From Succinivibrionaceae bacterium (GTDB lineage Bacteria > Pseudomonadota > Gammaproteobacteria > Enterobacterales > Succinivibrionaceae): DNA of 64,000 nt. A program made the translations under genes and the position numbers. The stretch is from positions 1 through 64,000 of the forward strand of contig JAHZGH010000013.1 in the NCBI GenBank assembly GCA_019420905.1, given 5' to 3'. This document shows, piece by piece, positions 1 to 8,407 of this stretch. The notes under the pieces were generated by a model, which saw only the letters and a list, made by a program, of their open reading frames with translations, made no database searches and was not told the DNA's origin. Every line of letters begins with the position of its first letter. Positions within the stretch are counted from its first letter, which is position 1.

Positions 1-150
1 GAAATGCATTATAGAGATTTTTTTTAACTTTGCAAGCTTTTTTTTATTTTTTTTTTTAATTTTTTTAAGTAAAGCAAAAAAATCTTTTTCTATGCTATTT
101 TTCAAAAAATAAATTTATAACTTACATTAAATAAACATAAATTATGTCTA

Positions 151-1302
151 TTAACTTCTATAAATTAAATTTTTTAGCCACCTTCCATGATGCAAAATTC
201 CCTTTAAATTCAATGAATCATCTAAAAACAAAATATTAGCTCGACGACCCTCTTTTAATATCCCAACCTTGTCTAAAATACCGACATTTAATGCAGGATT
301 GTAAGTACAAGCTCGAACTGCATCTTCAAAAGGAACTCCCATAGATACTGCATTTTTTAGCATTAAAAACAAATTACAGACTGAACCTGCCAAAGTTCCA
401 TCTTCTAAAGTAGCCTTTTTCCCGCATACTCTTACTTTTTGACCTCCTAGGCTATATTCACCATCAGATAAACCTGCTGCCATCATAGAATCTGAAATCA
501 TGATGATGCGTTCTTTAGAAAAAAGCTTAAAAGCAAATTTAACCATAGCCTCATGCACATGTATGCCGTCACAAATAAGCTCAGCCTTTACATTTTCATT
601 TAAAGCTGCTGCTGCAATCGGACCTGGAGATCTATGCAATAAAGGATTCATGGCATTATAAAGATGAGTCAATTCACAAGCTCCGCATGCTATAGCCTCA
701 CAAGCCTTAGCATAATCACAGCTAGTATGTCCTAAGGCTACTTTTACCTTTGCCGAAACCTTTTTAATAAACTCACAGGCATTTTCCGTTTCTGGAGCTA
801 TTACTAATACCTTGATAAGATCATGAGCTTGTTTTTGTAATTTTAGAAAAAAATCTAGGTCAGCTTTCCTTACGTATTGAGGATTTTGTGCTCCGGCCTT
901 ATTAGAACTTATAAACGGACCTTCTAAATAAATTCCCTCAAGATCAGCTCCGTTTAATGGTGCTTTAAAAGCAGAAGCATTTTTTAAGGCTTTAAAAATC
1001 ACCTCCTCTGACATTGTCATTGTTGCAGGAATAATAGTTCCTACACCAGCTGAAGCTTCATAAATACTGATTGCCTTTAATCCGTTGTAATCACCATCCA
1101 TAAAATCATGGCCAACAGCACCATGAAAATGGATATCTACTAAACTTGGTATAGCATATAAATTTTGAGCATCAAAAATGCAATCTGTACTAAAAGGGGA
1201 GCTTAACAGCTCCCCTTTTACGAACAAATCTTGCTTTTCAAAACTAAAATTATCGCTATATACCCTAGCATTGATAATTTTCACTTTTTCACCTAAGGTC
1301 AA
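151..1302 (-). CDS. nagA: N-acetylglucosamine-6-phosphate deacetylase
   Basis: Cytoplasmic amidohydrolase that removes acetate from GlcNAc-6-phosphate, the step before NagB in amino-sugar and peptidoglycan recycling. Visible family motifs are the metal-site HFHG (about residues 58-61), LEGPF (about 126-130), the GHTSCDYAKA segment, THLYNAM, CDGIHVH and the catalytic-aspartate segment SDSM. Its length of 383 residues is normal. The longest frame starts at a TTG overlapping the stop of the upstream TSCPD gene by 4 bases. A GTG at 1284 preceded by AGGTGA would give an N-terminus (MKIINARVYS) that fits NagA proteins better, so the start is uncertain. It is last in an operon with nfsB and the TSCPD gene. 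No nagB, nagE or nagC is in the window. Confidence 0.93.
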   Translation of the reverse strand: MTLGEKVKIINARVYSDNFSFEKQDLFVKGELLSSPFSTDCIFDAQNLYAIPSLVDIHFHGAVGHDFMDGDYNGLKAISIYEASAGVGTIIPATMTMSEEVIFKALKNASAFKAPLNGADLEGIYLEGPFISSNKAGAQNPQYVRKADLDFFLKLQKQAHDLIKVLVIAPETENACEFIKKVSAKVKVALGHTSCDYAKACEAIACGACELTHLYNAMNPLLHRSPGPIAAAALNENVKAELICDGIHVHEAMVKFAFKLFSKERIIMISDSMMAAGLSDGEYSLGGQKVRVCGKKATLEDGTLAGSVCNLFLMLKNAVSMGVPFEDAVRACTYNPALNVGILDKVGILKEGRRANILFLDDSLNLKGILHHGRWLKNLIYRS

Positions 1303-1553
1303 TGCTGAGAGCTTTTATAAGCCTCTTCTAAAGCATAGGTTAATTGGTCAGGACATGATGTGGGCTTACTTTTGCAAGTATTGCCGCGTAAAACAGGAAT
1401 AATATCATCGATACTTTTTCCTGTAATTAGCTTACTAATACCTTTTAAATTACCGTTACATCCACCAATAAATTCTACACTCTTGATAATTTTACCTTCG
1501 AGCTCGACATTTATAAATTTAGCGCAGGTGCCTTGAGTTTTATATGTATACAT
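1299..1553 (-). CDS. TSCPD domain protein (TIGR03905-type), function unknown
   Basis: An 84-residue protein that is essentially a single TSCPD domain. The diagnostic TSCPDQL motif is near the C-terminus (about residues 67-73), with further cysteines in the TCAKF, GGCNGN and NTCKS segments that could form a zinc site. The same domain occurs at the C-terminus of some class II ribonucleotide reductases, but the stand-alone form has no established function that I know of. It starts 7 bases after the nfsB stop and overlaps the nagA start by 4 bases, so translational coupling within one operon is likely. The cysteine count and the oxidoreductase neighbour are consistent with a redox or metal role. 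That is inference only. Confidence 0.8.
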   Translation of the reverse strand: MYTYKTQGTCAKFINVELEGKIIKSVEFIGGCNGNLKGISKLITGKSIDDIIPVLRGNTCKSKPTSCPDQLTYALEEAYKSSQH

Positions 1554-1560
1554 TCAATAA

Positions 1561-2208
1561 CTAATCCAAAAAAGTTACGACATCTTTTAAAGCCTTACGA
1601 GATTTTGGACGCTTGCGATTACTATCATCGCTTGCTCCATAACCTAAAGAAACTACCGCTACGCTATGTAAATTCTGAGCAGGCAGATTTAAAATCTCAT
1701 CTAGCTTATCAAATAAGATTCCTTCCATAGGTGTTGAATCAATCCCTAAAGATTTCGCTCCATACATAAGCGCAGCCATGGCAATATAAGCCTGCTTTGC
1801 TGTCCACTGAGCATAATCACCAGACTGCTGGTGCATTCTGCCAAAAGCTATACGGTGCTCATCAACAATGTCGCGTATCTCTGGATGATTTGGATAGCGA
1901 CCATCAGCTTCTTCTTTAACCGTAACAGCTTTATAAGAATCAATATCTAATTGAGTTTGAGCGCACAAAACAACAAAATGCGAACAATTTTTAATACGAT
2001 CATGATTAAAATCGCAAATTGCCGGCAAAATAAGATCCTTAGACTTTCTTGATCCTACAAAAAATTTCCAGGCTTGAGCATTTACTGCACTTGGTGTAAG
2101 CCTTAAAATTTCTAAAAGCTTATCTAAATCCTCTTTAGGAATTATACGGTCAGGATCATAATGCTTTGCTGTATAACGTTCATTTGATAAGGAAACAAAA
2201 TCTAACAT
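1561..2208 (-). CDS. nfsB: NfsB-like NAD(P)H nitroreductase
   Basis: FMN-dependent oxidoreductase of the nitroreductase family, predicted to be cytoplasmic. At 215 residues it is close to E. coli NfsB (217). It shares the family pattern at the N-terminus (SLSNERYTAKHYD), the TPSAVNAQAWKFFV segment equivalent to SPSSTNSQPWHFIV (FMN contact), EEADGRY equivalent to QEDADGRF, WTAKQAYIAMA, SLGIDSTPMEG equivalent to ALGLDAVPIEG, and a C-terminal KSR. The physiological substrate is unknown; family members reduce nitroaromatics and quinones. It is the first gene of the nfsB-TSCPD-nagA run, with GAGAA as a weak ribosome binding site before the ATG. Confidence 0.88.
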   Translation of the reverse strand: MLDFVSLSNERYTAKHYDPDRIIPKEDLDKLLEILRLTPSAVNAQAWKFFVGSRKSKDLILPAICDFNHDRIKNCSHFVVLCAQTQLDIDSYKAVTVKEEADGRYPNHPEIRDIVDEHRIAFGRMHQQSGDYAQWTAKQAYIAMAALMYGAKSLGIDSTPMEGILFDKLDEILNLPAQNLHSVAVVSLGYGASDDSNRKRPKSRKALKDVVTFLD

Positions 2209-2532
2209 AAATAAATTCTCAATAAAATTTAAATAAAAATCTCTTCTAATTTAAGCATATTACTGCTTGCAAATTCTGACAAGCATAAGACTAATTGCGC
2301 AATAGCTAAAAAATATATAAAGCTTAAATTCTTAAGCTTTAAATAAACATAAATATTGCAAAACTCTAGTCTTCAAGCATCTTGTTTTTATCTATACTAA
2401 ATATTATTTGTAAAATAAACAAAGTATTGCCTTCAAATACGTGACATTTGACGTTGAACTTAAAACGCTTGCATCTTAGACTATCTAAAAATAAACCCCT
2501 ACAGAATACTTTATTTTTAACAGGTAAAAAAA
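2209..2532. promoter_or_regulatory. Divergent intergenic region between nfsB and galM
   Basis: AT-rich gap of 324 bases separating the minus-strand nfsB operon from plus-strand galM. A possible galM promoter is TTGAAC (2454-2459), 17 bases, TAGACT (2477-2482). A clean inverted repeat, AAAGCTTAA-ATTC-TTAAGCTTT, lies at 2319-2340 and could be an operator or a hairpin. The galM ribosome binding site is an AGG eight bases before its ATG. I see no open reading frame or RNA gene here. Confidence 0.4.
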
Positions 2533-3564
2533 ATGGCAGATATTTATTCTTCAGCACCAAAACTCGAAACCATACAAAATCAATACGGAATGAGTGTTAC
2601 TATCATGGATTGGGGTGCAACTATAATTTCTATTAAAGTTCCTGTAAAGGATGAAAAAGCCCCTCGTGAAGTTTTATTAGGTGTAAAAAACCCTGAAGAT
2701 TGGCATAAGCAAAGCTGCTACTTCAACGCTACCATAGGCAGATTTGCTAACCGTATTGCTAACAATGAATTTTCTATCAATGGAAAAAATTACAAATTGA
2801 ATTCTGCAGCTCAGCATTGCTTACATGGCGGTGTTGAAGGTTTTGACAAACGTCGTTTTACTCTTGTCAGCAAAAGCTACAATAGCCTGACCTATACTCT
2901 GCACTCTCCTGATGGCGATATGGGTTTTCCGGGTAATTACGATCTTACTGTTACCTATACTGTAAGTGACGACAATGCTTTAAATATTCAATATCAAGGC
3001 AAATGCGATGCTCCTTGCTGGTCCTGCATTACTAACCATGCTTACTTCAATTTGAACGGTTATCATAGTTCTGTTTTAAATCATACCCTGTGGCTAGATT
3101 CTAAAGCCTTCCTGCCTTGTGATAACGGCTCTATTCCTACAGGAGAAATCAGAGATGTTGCCAACACAGCTTTTGACTTTAATACTCCTAAGACTATTGG
3201 TCAGGACTTTTTAAAAGATGAGCAAATGAAAGCCTCTCTTGGATATGATCACCCTTATCTAATTTCTGGCAATCCTGAAAAACCATTTGCTTGTGTTGAA
3301 TCTGAAGATCATAAGCTAAAGATGTCTGTCTACACAGACTATCCTGCAGTTCAGTTCTATTCAGGTAACTATATCAACACCTCTGACAATAAAGTTATAG
3401 CCCGTGATGACGATAAAATCTACGAAAATCAAACTGCTCTATGCCTAGAGCCTGAATTCTATCCTGATTGCCCTCATCAGCCTCAATTTGCAGATGTAAA
3501 TACTATGGTTACTCCTGAAGAGCCTTTAGATAAATTCATCTGCTATAAATTTGAATCTATCTAA
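2533..3564 (+). CDS. galM: Aldose 1-epimerase (mutarotase)
   Basis: Interconverts alpha and beta anomers of galactose or glucose in the cytoplasm, feeding the Leloir pathway. Family signatures are GRFANRIA (about residues 68-75), the catalytic-histidine segment LHGG, the second histidine in NHAYFNLNG (about 171-179), the QFYSGNYI segment, and the catalytic glutamate in CLEPEFYPD near the C-terminus. Its length of 343 residues is typical. No galK, galT or galE is in the window, so it is a lone galM. It is followed by its own rho-independent terminator. The only other sugar-handling genes nearby are the MglB-like binding protein at 25.3 kb and gnd. Confidence 0.93.
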   Translation: MADIYSSAPKLETIQNQYGMSVTIMDWGATIISIKVPVKDEKAPREVLLGVKNPEDWHKQSCYFNATIGRFANRIANNEFSINGKNYKLNSAAQHCLHGGVEGFDKRRFTLVSKSYNSLTYTLHSPDGDMGFPGNYDLTVTYTVSDDNALNIQYQGKCDAPCWSCITNHAYFNLNGYHSSVLNHTLWLDSKAFLPCDNGSIPTGEIRDVANTAFDFNTPKTIGQDFLKDEQMKASLGYDHPYLISGNPEKPFACVESEDHKLKMSVYTDYPAVQFYSGNYINTSDNKVIARDDDKIYENQTALCLEPEFYPDCPHQPQFADVNTMVTPEEPLDKFICYKFESI

Positions 3565-3585
3565 ATTTATAAAAACAAAAACTTT

Positions 3586-3612
3586 AATAGCGCCTAATTG
3601 GCGCTATTTTTA
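3586..3612 (+). terminator. galM terminator
   Basis: Perfect 9-bp stem AATAGCGCC / GGCGCTATT with a five-base loop, followed by a T-rich tract. It lies 22 bases after the galM stop. Confidence 0.85.
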
Positions 3613-3624
3613 TCAAGTTCTTAT

Positions 3625-3655
3625 AAAAAAGGCTCTTAATTATGAGCCTTTTTTA
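3625..3655 (-). terminator. Bidirectional terminator serving the AGCS symporter gene
   Basis: Hairpin with stem GGCTC / GAGCC flanked by six A on one side and six T on the other, so it reads as a terminator in both directions. It lies 8 bases beyond the stop of the minus-strand symporter gene at 3663 and back to back with the galM terminator. Confidence 0.8.
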
Positions 3656-3662
3656 TTCATGA

Positions 3663-5105
3663 TTATTCATCATGAGTGGACAAATACTCTTTTTCATGTC
3701 CCCAAGACGCAATACCTTCTTGAGACGGCAGGCATTTAGGATCAAAACGAGGATCTTTAATACCATTTTGGCGCTGAGTACGATAATCTTTTAAAGCAAT
3801 AAAGGCAAATTTACCTAGTCTTGCAATCGCATAAAGGTTAGTTAAAGCCAATAAAGCCATAAATAAATCGGCTAAATTCCATACCAATTCTAAAGTTGCA
3901 TAAGAACCAAAGAAAATCATGCATACAACAATAACTCTAAATAGAGTTAAAACATAAGGATTCTTTGATAAATACCCAACATTGATTTCACCATAATAAT
4001 AGTTACCAATAATTGAGCTGAAAGCAAACAGAGTAATAGTAAAGGACATAAAGTATCCGGCAAATGGACCTAATTCAGAACTTAAAGATGCCTGCATTAA
4101 AGCTATGCCTGTTACTTCTCCTCCAATCTCATATTTTTGACACAACAACACAATCACAGCTGAAGCAGTACAAATAAATAGAGTATCAACAAAAACACCG
4201 AAGGCCTGAACTAGACCTTGCTTAACTGGATGGGAAGTAACTGCACAAGCTGCAGCATTAGGAACTGAACCCTCACCTGCCTCATTGGAGAATAAACCGC
4301 GCTTAATACCAGTCATAACTACAGCCGCAAATCCGCCTGAAACTGCAGCCTGTGGACAGAATGCATCATGAACAACAAGATAGAACATGCTTGGAACAAG
4401 CTCAATGTTCTTAAAGAAGATAATAACTGCAACACCTAAATACAATAAGGCCATGATCGGCACTAAGAATGTTGCAGCTTTAGCAATACGATGAGCTCCG
4501 CCAAAAATAATCATCGAAGTCAGAACACAAAGAACTAAGCCCGTAATAATCGGATTAAAATCAAAGGAATCCTTCAAAGCCATAGCTATAGTGTTAGACT
4601 GTACACTATTGTAGAAAAGAGCAAAGGTCATGGTAATTAAAATTGCAAATAAAGCAGCTACTGCCGGCTGTTTTAATGCATTCTTAATGTAATATGCAGG
4701 TCCGCCGTGATATCCTCCCTCACGATAAGGAACCTTGTATATCTGAGCTAAGGTACTCTCAACAAATCCTGAAGCACTACCAATAATAGCAATAACCCAC
4801 ATCCAAAAAATTGCACCAGGTCCGCCTAACACTACAGCTATAGCAATACCGGCTATATTGCCTACACCTACACGTGAAGCCGTACTAATGCAAAATGCTT
4901 GGAAAGAGCTGATTTCCTTTCCTTTAGGCTTATGAGTAGTGATACCATGTCTTAGTACCGTAAACATCTCAAAGAAATAACGGATCTGAACAAATCCGGT
5001 TTTCAGAGTAAAGTAAAGACCGATACCAACTAAAACTATGATCAAAACATATGACCATAGAACACCGTTGATACTACCTACAATAGTATTCATTGTATCT
5101 AGCAT
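3663..5105 (-). CDS. AGCS family alanine/glycine:cation symporter
   Basis: Inner-membrane sodium-coupled amino-acid symporter of the AGCS (AlsT/YaaJ/DagA) family. The 480-residue protein is highly hydrophobic with about ten predicted membrane segments. The family hallmark NEAGEGSVPNAAA sits in the middle (about residue 270), with SRVGVGNIAGIA (about 92-103) and GGPGAIFWMW (about 109-118) upstream. Alanine or glycine is the usual substrate, but specificity cannot be read from the sequence. AGGA lies nine bases before the ATG. Na+ coupling would match the Na+-NQR operon later in the window. It is a monocistronic gene closed by the terminator at 3625-3655. Confidence 0.9.
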   Translation of the reverse strand: MLDTMNTIVGSINGVLWSYVLIIVLVGIGLYFTLKTGFVQIRYFFEMFTVLRHGITTHKPKGKEISSFQAFCISTASRVGVGNIAGIAIAVVLGGPGAIFWMWVIAIIGSASGFVESTLAQIYKVPYREGGYHGGPAYYIKNALKQPAVAALFAILITMTFALFYNSVQSNTIAMALKDSFDFNPIITGLVLCVLTSMIIFGGAHRIAKAATFLVPIMALLYLGVAVIIFFKNIELVPSMFYLVVHDAFCPQAAVSGGFAAVVMTGIKRGLFSNEAGEGSVPNAAACAVTSHPVKQGLVQAFGVFVDTLFICTASAVIVLLCQKYEIGGEVTGIALMQASLSSELGPFAGYFMSFTITLFAFSSIIGNYYYGEINVGYLSKNPYVLTLFRVIVVCMIFFGSYATLELVWNLADLFMALLALTNLYAIARLGKFAFIALKDYRTQRQNGIKDPRFDPKCLPSQEGIASWGHEKEYLSTHDE

Positions 5106-5184
5106 TTTTAAGTTCCTGTATTAAAATTTCTCAAGCTAGCTTATACCGTTTTAAAGCTGTAGTATTTTAACCTTTTTCAAAAAT

Positions 5185-5201
5185 GTTGCAATTTATGCAA
5201 C
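5185..5201. repeat. Inverted repeat upstream of the AGCS symporter
   Basis: GTTGCA-ATTTA-TGCAAC, a perfect 6-bp inverted repeat about 80 bases upstream of the symporter start, in the region expected to hold its promoter. It may be an operator; no specific regulator is recognised. Confidence 0.3.
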
Positions 5202-5244
5202 TCTAATAATAAAATAATATTGCATAAAATCTTTAATACATTGC

Positions 5245-6618
5245 TTAATTTAAAACTTGCTCTTGTTTTTTTAATCTATGAATAAATCGAACGTAGATAA
5301 TATATAGAAGCAAAGCTGTAATTGCCCAACTAATACCATAAACTGCCATCAGCACTGAATATGTGGGGTGCATTTTAAAAGCAGTAAAAATCCAAATAAT
5401 TCGTACGCAGCAAATACCAAATAAAGTAACTAAGGCTGGCGGCAAGGAATATCCAAAACCTCGCATAGATCCTGACATAATCTCCATAGTTACGCTGAGC
5501 AGTTCAGGCGTCACAACGTATAAAATTCTGATTACACCTAAAGCAATAACAGTTTCACTATCTGAAAAAAATCCTACCAACTCATAACTGAAAATTAAAA
5601 TAAATGCAGAAAAGACTAAAGTAACAATAAAATCCAGCCAAAAGCAAGCGTGAATAATTTGTTTACAGCGAGGTAAATTACCAGCTCCATAGTTTTGGCT
5701 TATAAAAGTTGTTGCAGCAAGACCGAATGCATTTATAAAACAATAAACATTGATCTCTATTGTGAAAGCTGCTGCTGATGCAGCCATAACATCTGTACCA
5801 AGACTATTTATTGCAGACTGAATCAGCAAATTAGATAATGAGAAAACCATGCCTTGAATACCAGCTGGCAATCCGATACTAACTATAGCCCTAGCTTTTC
5901 TTGGCCTAAACTCTAAAATCTTTTTATAATCTAGATGTAAAAAGCCTCTTTCCTTTTTTAATTTAAAAAATAAATAAAAAGCGCATAAGCTATTACTTAA
6001 TGCTGTAGTTAAGGCTACCCCATCTGTCTGCATGTTAAAGATTAAAACTACAACAAGATTTCCTACAATATTAAACAAGCTTGCATAAACTAAAGCAATT
6101 AAAGGTGTATTAGTATCACCTTTACTTCTAAATAATGCTGCCTCAAAATTATACATAGCAATGAAGGGCATACCTAAAAAATATACTTTTAAATATGTTG
6201 AAGCCCCCTCCTTAACATTATCAGGTACTCCTAGCCAAGAAACTATAGCATCTGCAAGAGGAACTCCTAAAAGAGCAATGACAAGGCCTATAATTATTGC
6301 TAAGGAAAATGCTGTATGTACAGCATCATTGGCATTATTAGGATCTTTCATGCCTATATAGCGTGCTACAACTACATTTGCTCCTAAAGAAATACCAACA
6401 AAGAGATTTACTACAAGACCTATAATGGGAATATTGTTGCCTACAGCAGCAACAGCATCATTTCCTACAAAATTACCTAAAACAGCAACATCGGCTGCAT
6501 TAAATAGCTGCTGTAAAATACTTGTAAGTGCTAAAGGCATTGAAAAAAATATAATTTTATCCCAAAGAGATCCGTGTAATAGATCCATATTGCGATATTT
6601 AGACAAGAAATTGCCCAT
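5245..6618 (-). CDS. MATE family efflux transporter
   Basis: Inner-membrane multidrug/toxic-compound extrusion transporter, normally driven by a Na+ or H+ gradient. The 457-residue length and roughly twelve hydrophobic segments fit. The N-terminal pattern is typical of the DinF/NorM-like bacterial branch: a short basic leader, SLWDKIIFFSMPLALTSILQQ, then FNAADVAVLGNFVG (about residues 41-54), and a second-half counterpart around GLPAGIQGMVFS. The substrate cannot be predicted. The ribosome binding site is AAGG ten bases before the ATG. It is monocistronic, and nothing nearby indicates what it exports. Confidence 0.9.
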   Translation of the reverse strand: MGNFLSKYRNMDLLHGSLWDKIIFFSMPLALTSILQQLFNAADVAVLGNFVGNDAVAAVGNNIPIIGLVVNLFVGISLGANVVVARYIGMKDPNNANDAVHTAFSLAIIIGLVIALLGVPLADAIVSWLGVPDNVKEGASTYLKVYFLGMPFIAMYNFEAALFRSKGDTNTPLIALVYASLFNIVGNLVVVLIFNMQTDGVALTTALSNSLCAFYLFFKLKKERGFLHLDYKKILEFRPRKARAIVSIGLPAGIQGMVFSLSNLLIQSAINSLGTDVMAASAAAFTIEINVYCFINAFGLAATTFISQNYGAGNLPRCKQIIHACFWLDFIVTLVFSAFILIFSYELVGFFSDSETVIALGVIRILYVVTPELLSVTMEIMSGSMRGFGYSLPPALVTLFGICCVRIIWIFTAFKMHPTYSVLMAVYGISWAITALLLYIIYVRFIHRLKKQEQVLN

Positions 6619-6836
6619 ATAAAGATAACCTTAAAAACTTAAGCTATTTACAACTACAAATACTCTAAATATAAATTATTTATAAAAAGAATATTTTTTA
6701 TTATTTGGCCAACAATATCAAATCATACTATCTATATGTCAAAAAACTTAGAGCTTATACAAGGATTGAATTATATTTTTTTCTAAGGCTTTTAAGCCAC
6801 TAACATTTTTTATTTTATGACTTATAAAAATAATTG

Positions 6837-6865
6837 TTGCCAAATATCATATTGATAAGTATAAT
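6837..6865 (+). promoter_or_regulatory. Sigma-70 promoter of tRNA-Leu
   Basis: TTGCCA, exactly 17 bases, TATAAT. The predicted transcription start is about 15 bases before the tRNA. It is the best consensus promoter seen in the window. Confidence 0.8.
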
Positions 6866-6886
6866 ACTACTCATTGATTCACTCCT

Positions 6887-6973
6887 GCCGGAGTGGCGGA
6901 ATTGGTAGACGCAGCGGATTCAAAATCCGCCGCTGGTAACAGTGTGTGGGTTCGAGTCCCACCTCCGGCACCA
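6887..6973 (+). tRNA. tRNA-Leu(CAA)
   Basis: An 87-base cloverleaf. The acceptor stem GCCGGAG pairs with CTCCGGC and is followed by an encoded ACCA end. The anticodon stem GCGGA/TCCGC encloses loop TTCAAAA, giving anticodon CAA at 6921-6923, which reads UUG. A long class II variable arm follows, then the T-arm GTGGG-TTCGAGT-CCCAC. It is a single-gene transcript with its own strong promoter. No duplicated tRNA 3' end was seen nearby, so there is no sign that it served as an integration site here. Confidence 0.97.
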
Positions 6974-7276
6974 TTCATAATTCATATCATTCCCAAACGG
7001 CTTAAAAAGCCAAGATTAATCGGAATATCTAAATTCTTATTATTTCACACAGAAAATTGTACTCAATTTTGGAGTATAAAAATTTTCTCAACTCAACGAT
7101 GGCTTATATGCTCTCAATAAATCTGCCGCATCTATAAGTGCAGCAGCTACTCATTACCGTTCTTATATATACTTTTATAAGCTTTATTGAAATATTTACA
7201 AATATATTTAACCATTTTCTAAGCAAATAATTGCAAATAGATCTTCAACTAACTTATATATGTTTTATATAGACTT
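6974..7276. other. Non-coding gap between tRNA-Leu and lptG
   Basis: About 300 AT-rich bases. A weak hairpin GGCTT-AAA-AAGCC lies at 6999-7011 shortly after the tRNA but lacks a T-tract. I see no gene; the apparent reading frame beginning inside the tRNA is an artefact. No clear terminator for lptG on the minus strand was found. Confidence 0.5.
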
Positions 7277-8338
7277 TTAATTCCGCCTTAAAAGATATAC
7301 TGCCAAAATACTAAAAATTACAGTCGCAAAGCTTGCCCCAAAAATCGGATAAATCCCGTAAACAAGGCTAAATGGCGCTACTATCTGATTTAAAACATAA
7401 TATCCAAAACCTAAAGCAATACCCGCTAAGATACGAGTTCCCATATTAATCGATCTTAAAGGACCAAACACTGTCGAAAGGGCTAACAGCAACATTACAA
7501 TCATACTAAATGGGGCGATTAGCTTTTGATAGAGCTCAAGTCTAAATCTTGAAGCATCCTGATGATTATCCTCAAGGTAAGAAATATAATCTATTAATCC
7601 TTTAATTGTTTGATTTTGATTGATATTTCCAATAACCTCAACGCGCTCATTATTCAAATTAAGTTGCCAAATCTGTATATCGTCATGATACAGATTTATT
7701 TTTTCTTTCGTAAATTCTCTAGTATTAACGTTATGCATAGTCCAGGCACCATTTTCATAAATTCCTTTTTCGGCCTGGATTTCTTTAATTAAATTATTAC
7801 CTTCAATTTCATAACGCAAAATATTAGATAAAGATCCATCATTAAGAGTATGAGCTATGCCAATTATAGAATTGCCTTCTTTAAGCCATACTCCAGATTT
7901 AGTCACTGCGACATTGCCACTATTTGTCATAAAGCTTAAGCGACTCTCAGCATAACGCTCCAAAGGAGCCACGCCGTATTCAGATACAAGCATTACCACT
8001 ATTATCAAAGGGATAATGCTTTTTAAAGAGCTTAAGGCAATGTTCAGGCGAGAAAGGCCTATAGACTGCATCACTGTAATTTCAGAGTTACGAGCCATAA
8101 AACCTAAGCCAATAACGCTGCCTATCAAAATGGCTACCGGAGAGAAAGTGACAAAAATACCTGGAAGATAATATCCAACATATTCGCAAACAAATAAGAA
8201 ATCTACGTCCCCTCGCCCTATATACCGCATCTTATCAATAACAGTGATTATGGCCGTAAAAATGGTAAGTCCCAAAGAAATCAGAATTACTGAATATAAA
8301 ATATTTTTGCCAATATAGCGATCTAAGATACCGTACAT
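7277..8338 (-). CDS. lptG: LPS export ABC transporter permease LptG
   Basis: Inner-membrane permease of the LptB2FG transporter, which extracts lipopolysaccharide and passes it to the LptC-LptA-LptD bridge. There are about six membrane segments, three N-terminal and three C-terminal, around a periplasmic jellyroll domain (about residues 120-260). The motif MARNSEITVMQSIGLS (about 85-100) marks the cytoplasmic coupling region for LptB. The protein is 353 residues from the ATG at 8338, which has GGGG six bases upstream; the longer frame starts at a weak TTG four codons earlier. Its usual partner lptF is not adjacent but lies 2.1 kb upstream behind a terminator, so lptG needs its own promoter or readthrough from the IclR gene. 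Confidence 0.93.
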   Translation of the reverse strand: MYGILDRYIGKNILYSVILISLGLTIFTAIITVIDKMRYIGRGDVDFLFVCEYVGYYLPGIFVTFSPVAILIGSVIGLGFMARNSEITVMQSIGLSRLNIALSSLKSIIPLIIVVMLVSEYGVAPLERYAESRLSFMTNSGNVAVTKSGVWLKEGNSIIGIAHTLNDGSLSNILRYEIEGNNLIKEIQAEKGIYENGAWTMHNVNTREFTKEKINLYHDDIQIWQLNLNNERVEVIGNINQNQTIKGLIDYISYLEDNHQDASRFRLELYQKLIAPFSMIVMLLLALSTVFGPLRSINMGTRILAGIALGFGYYVLNQIVAPFSLVYGIYPIFGASFATVIFSILAVYLLRRN

Positions 8339-8407
8339 AAATTGCCCCAAAACTTAATTTTTGCATTATATCATTGAGGTCAATAGCCGCCAAAATTCAT
8401 TTTTATC

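Noticed and set aside
1..150. Long T-rich tracts at the left edge as a terminator of nagA
   Set aside because: The runs are T on the plus strand, so they read as A on the nagA transcript, and no stable GC-containing stem was found.
5106..5244. Glycine riboswitch upstream of the AGCS symporter
   Set aside because: Such symporters are sometimes controlled this way, but no tandem aptamer-like sequence is present; only a short inverted repeat was found.
6893..7120. Plus-strand reading frame starting MAELVDAADSKSA
   Set aside because: It begins inside tRNA-Leu; this peptide is a well-known artefact of translating leucine tRNA genes.
6887..7276. tRNA-Leu as an attachment site for an integrated element
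   Set aside because: No integrase gene and no repeat of the tRNA 3' end were seen in the following 10 kb.
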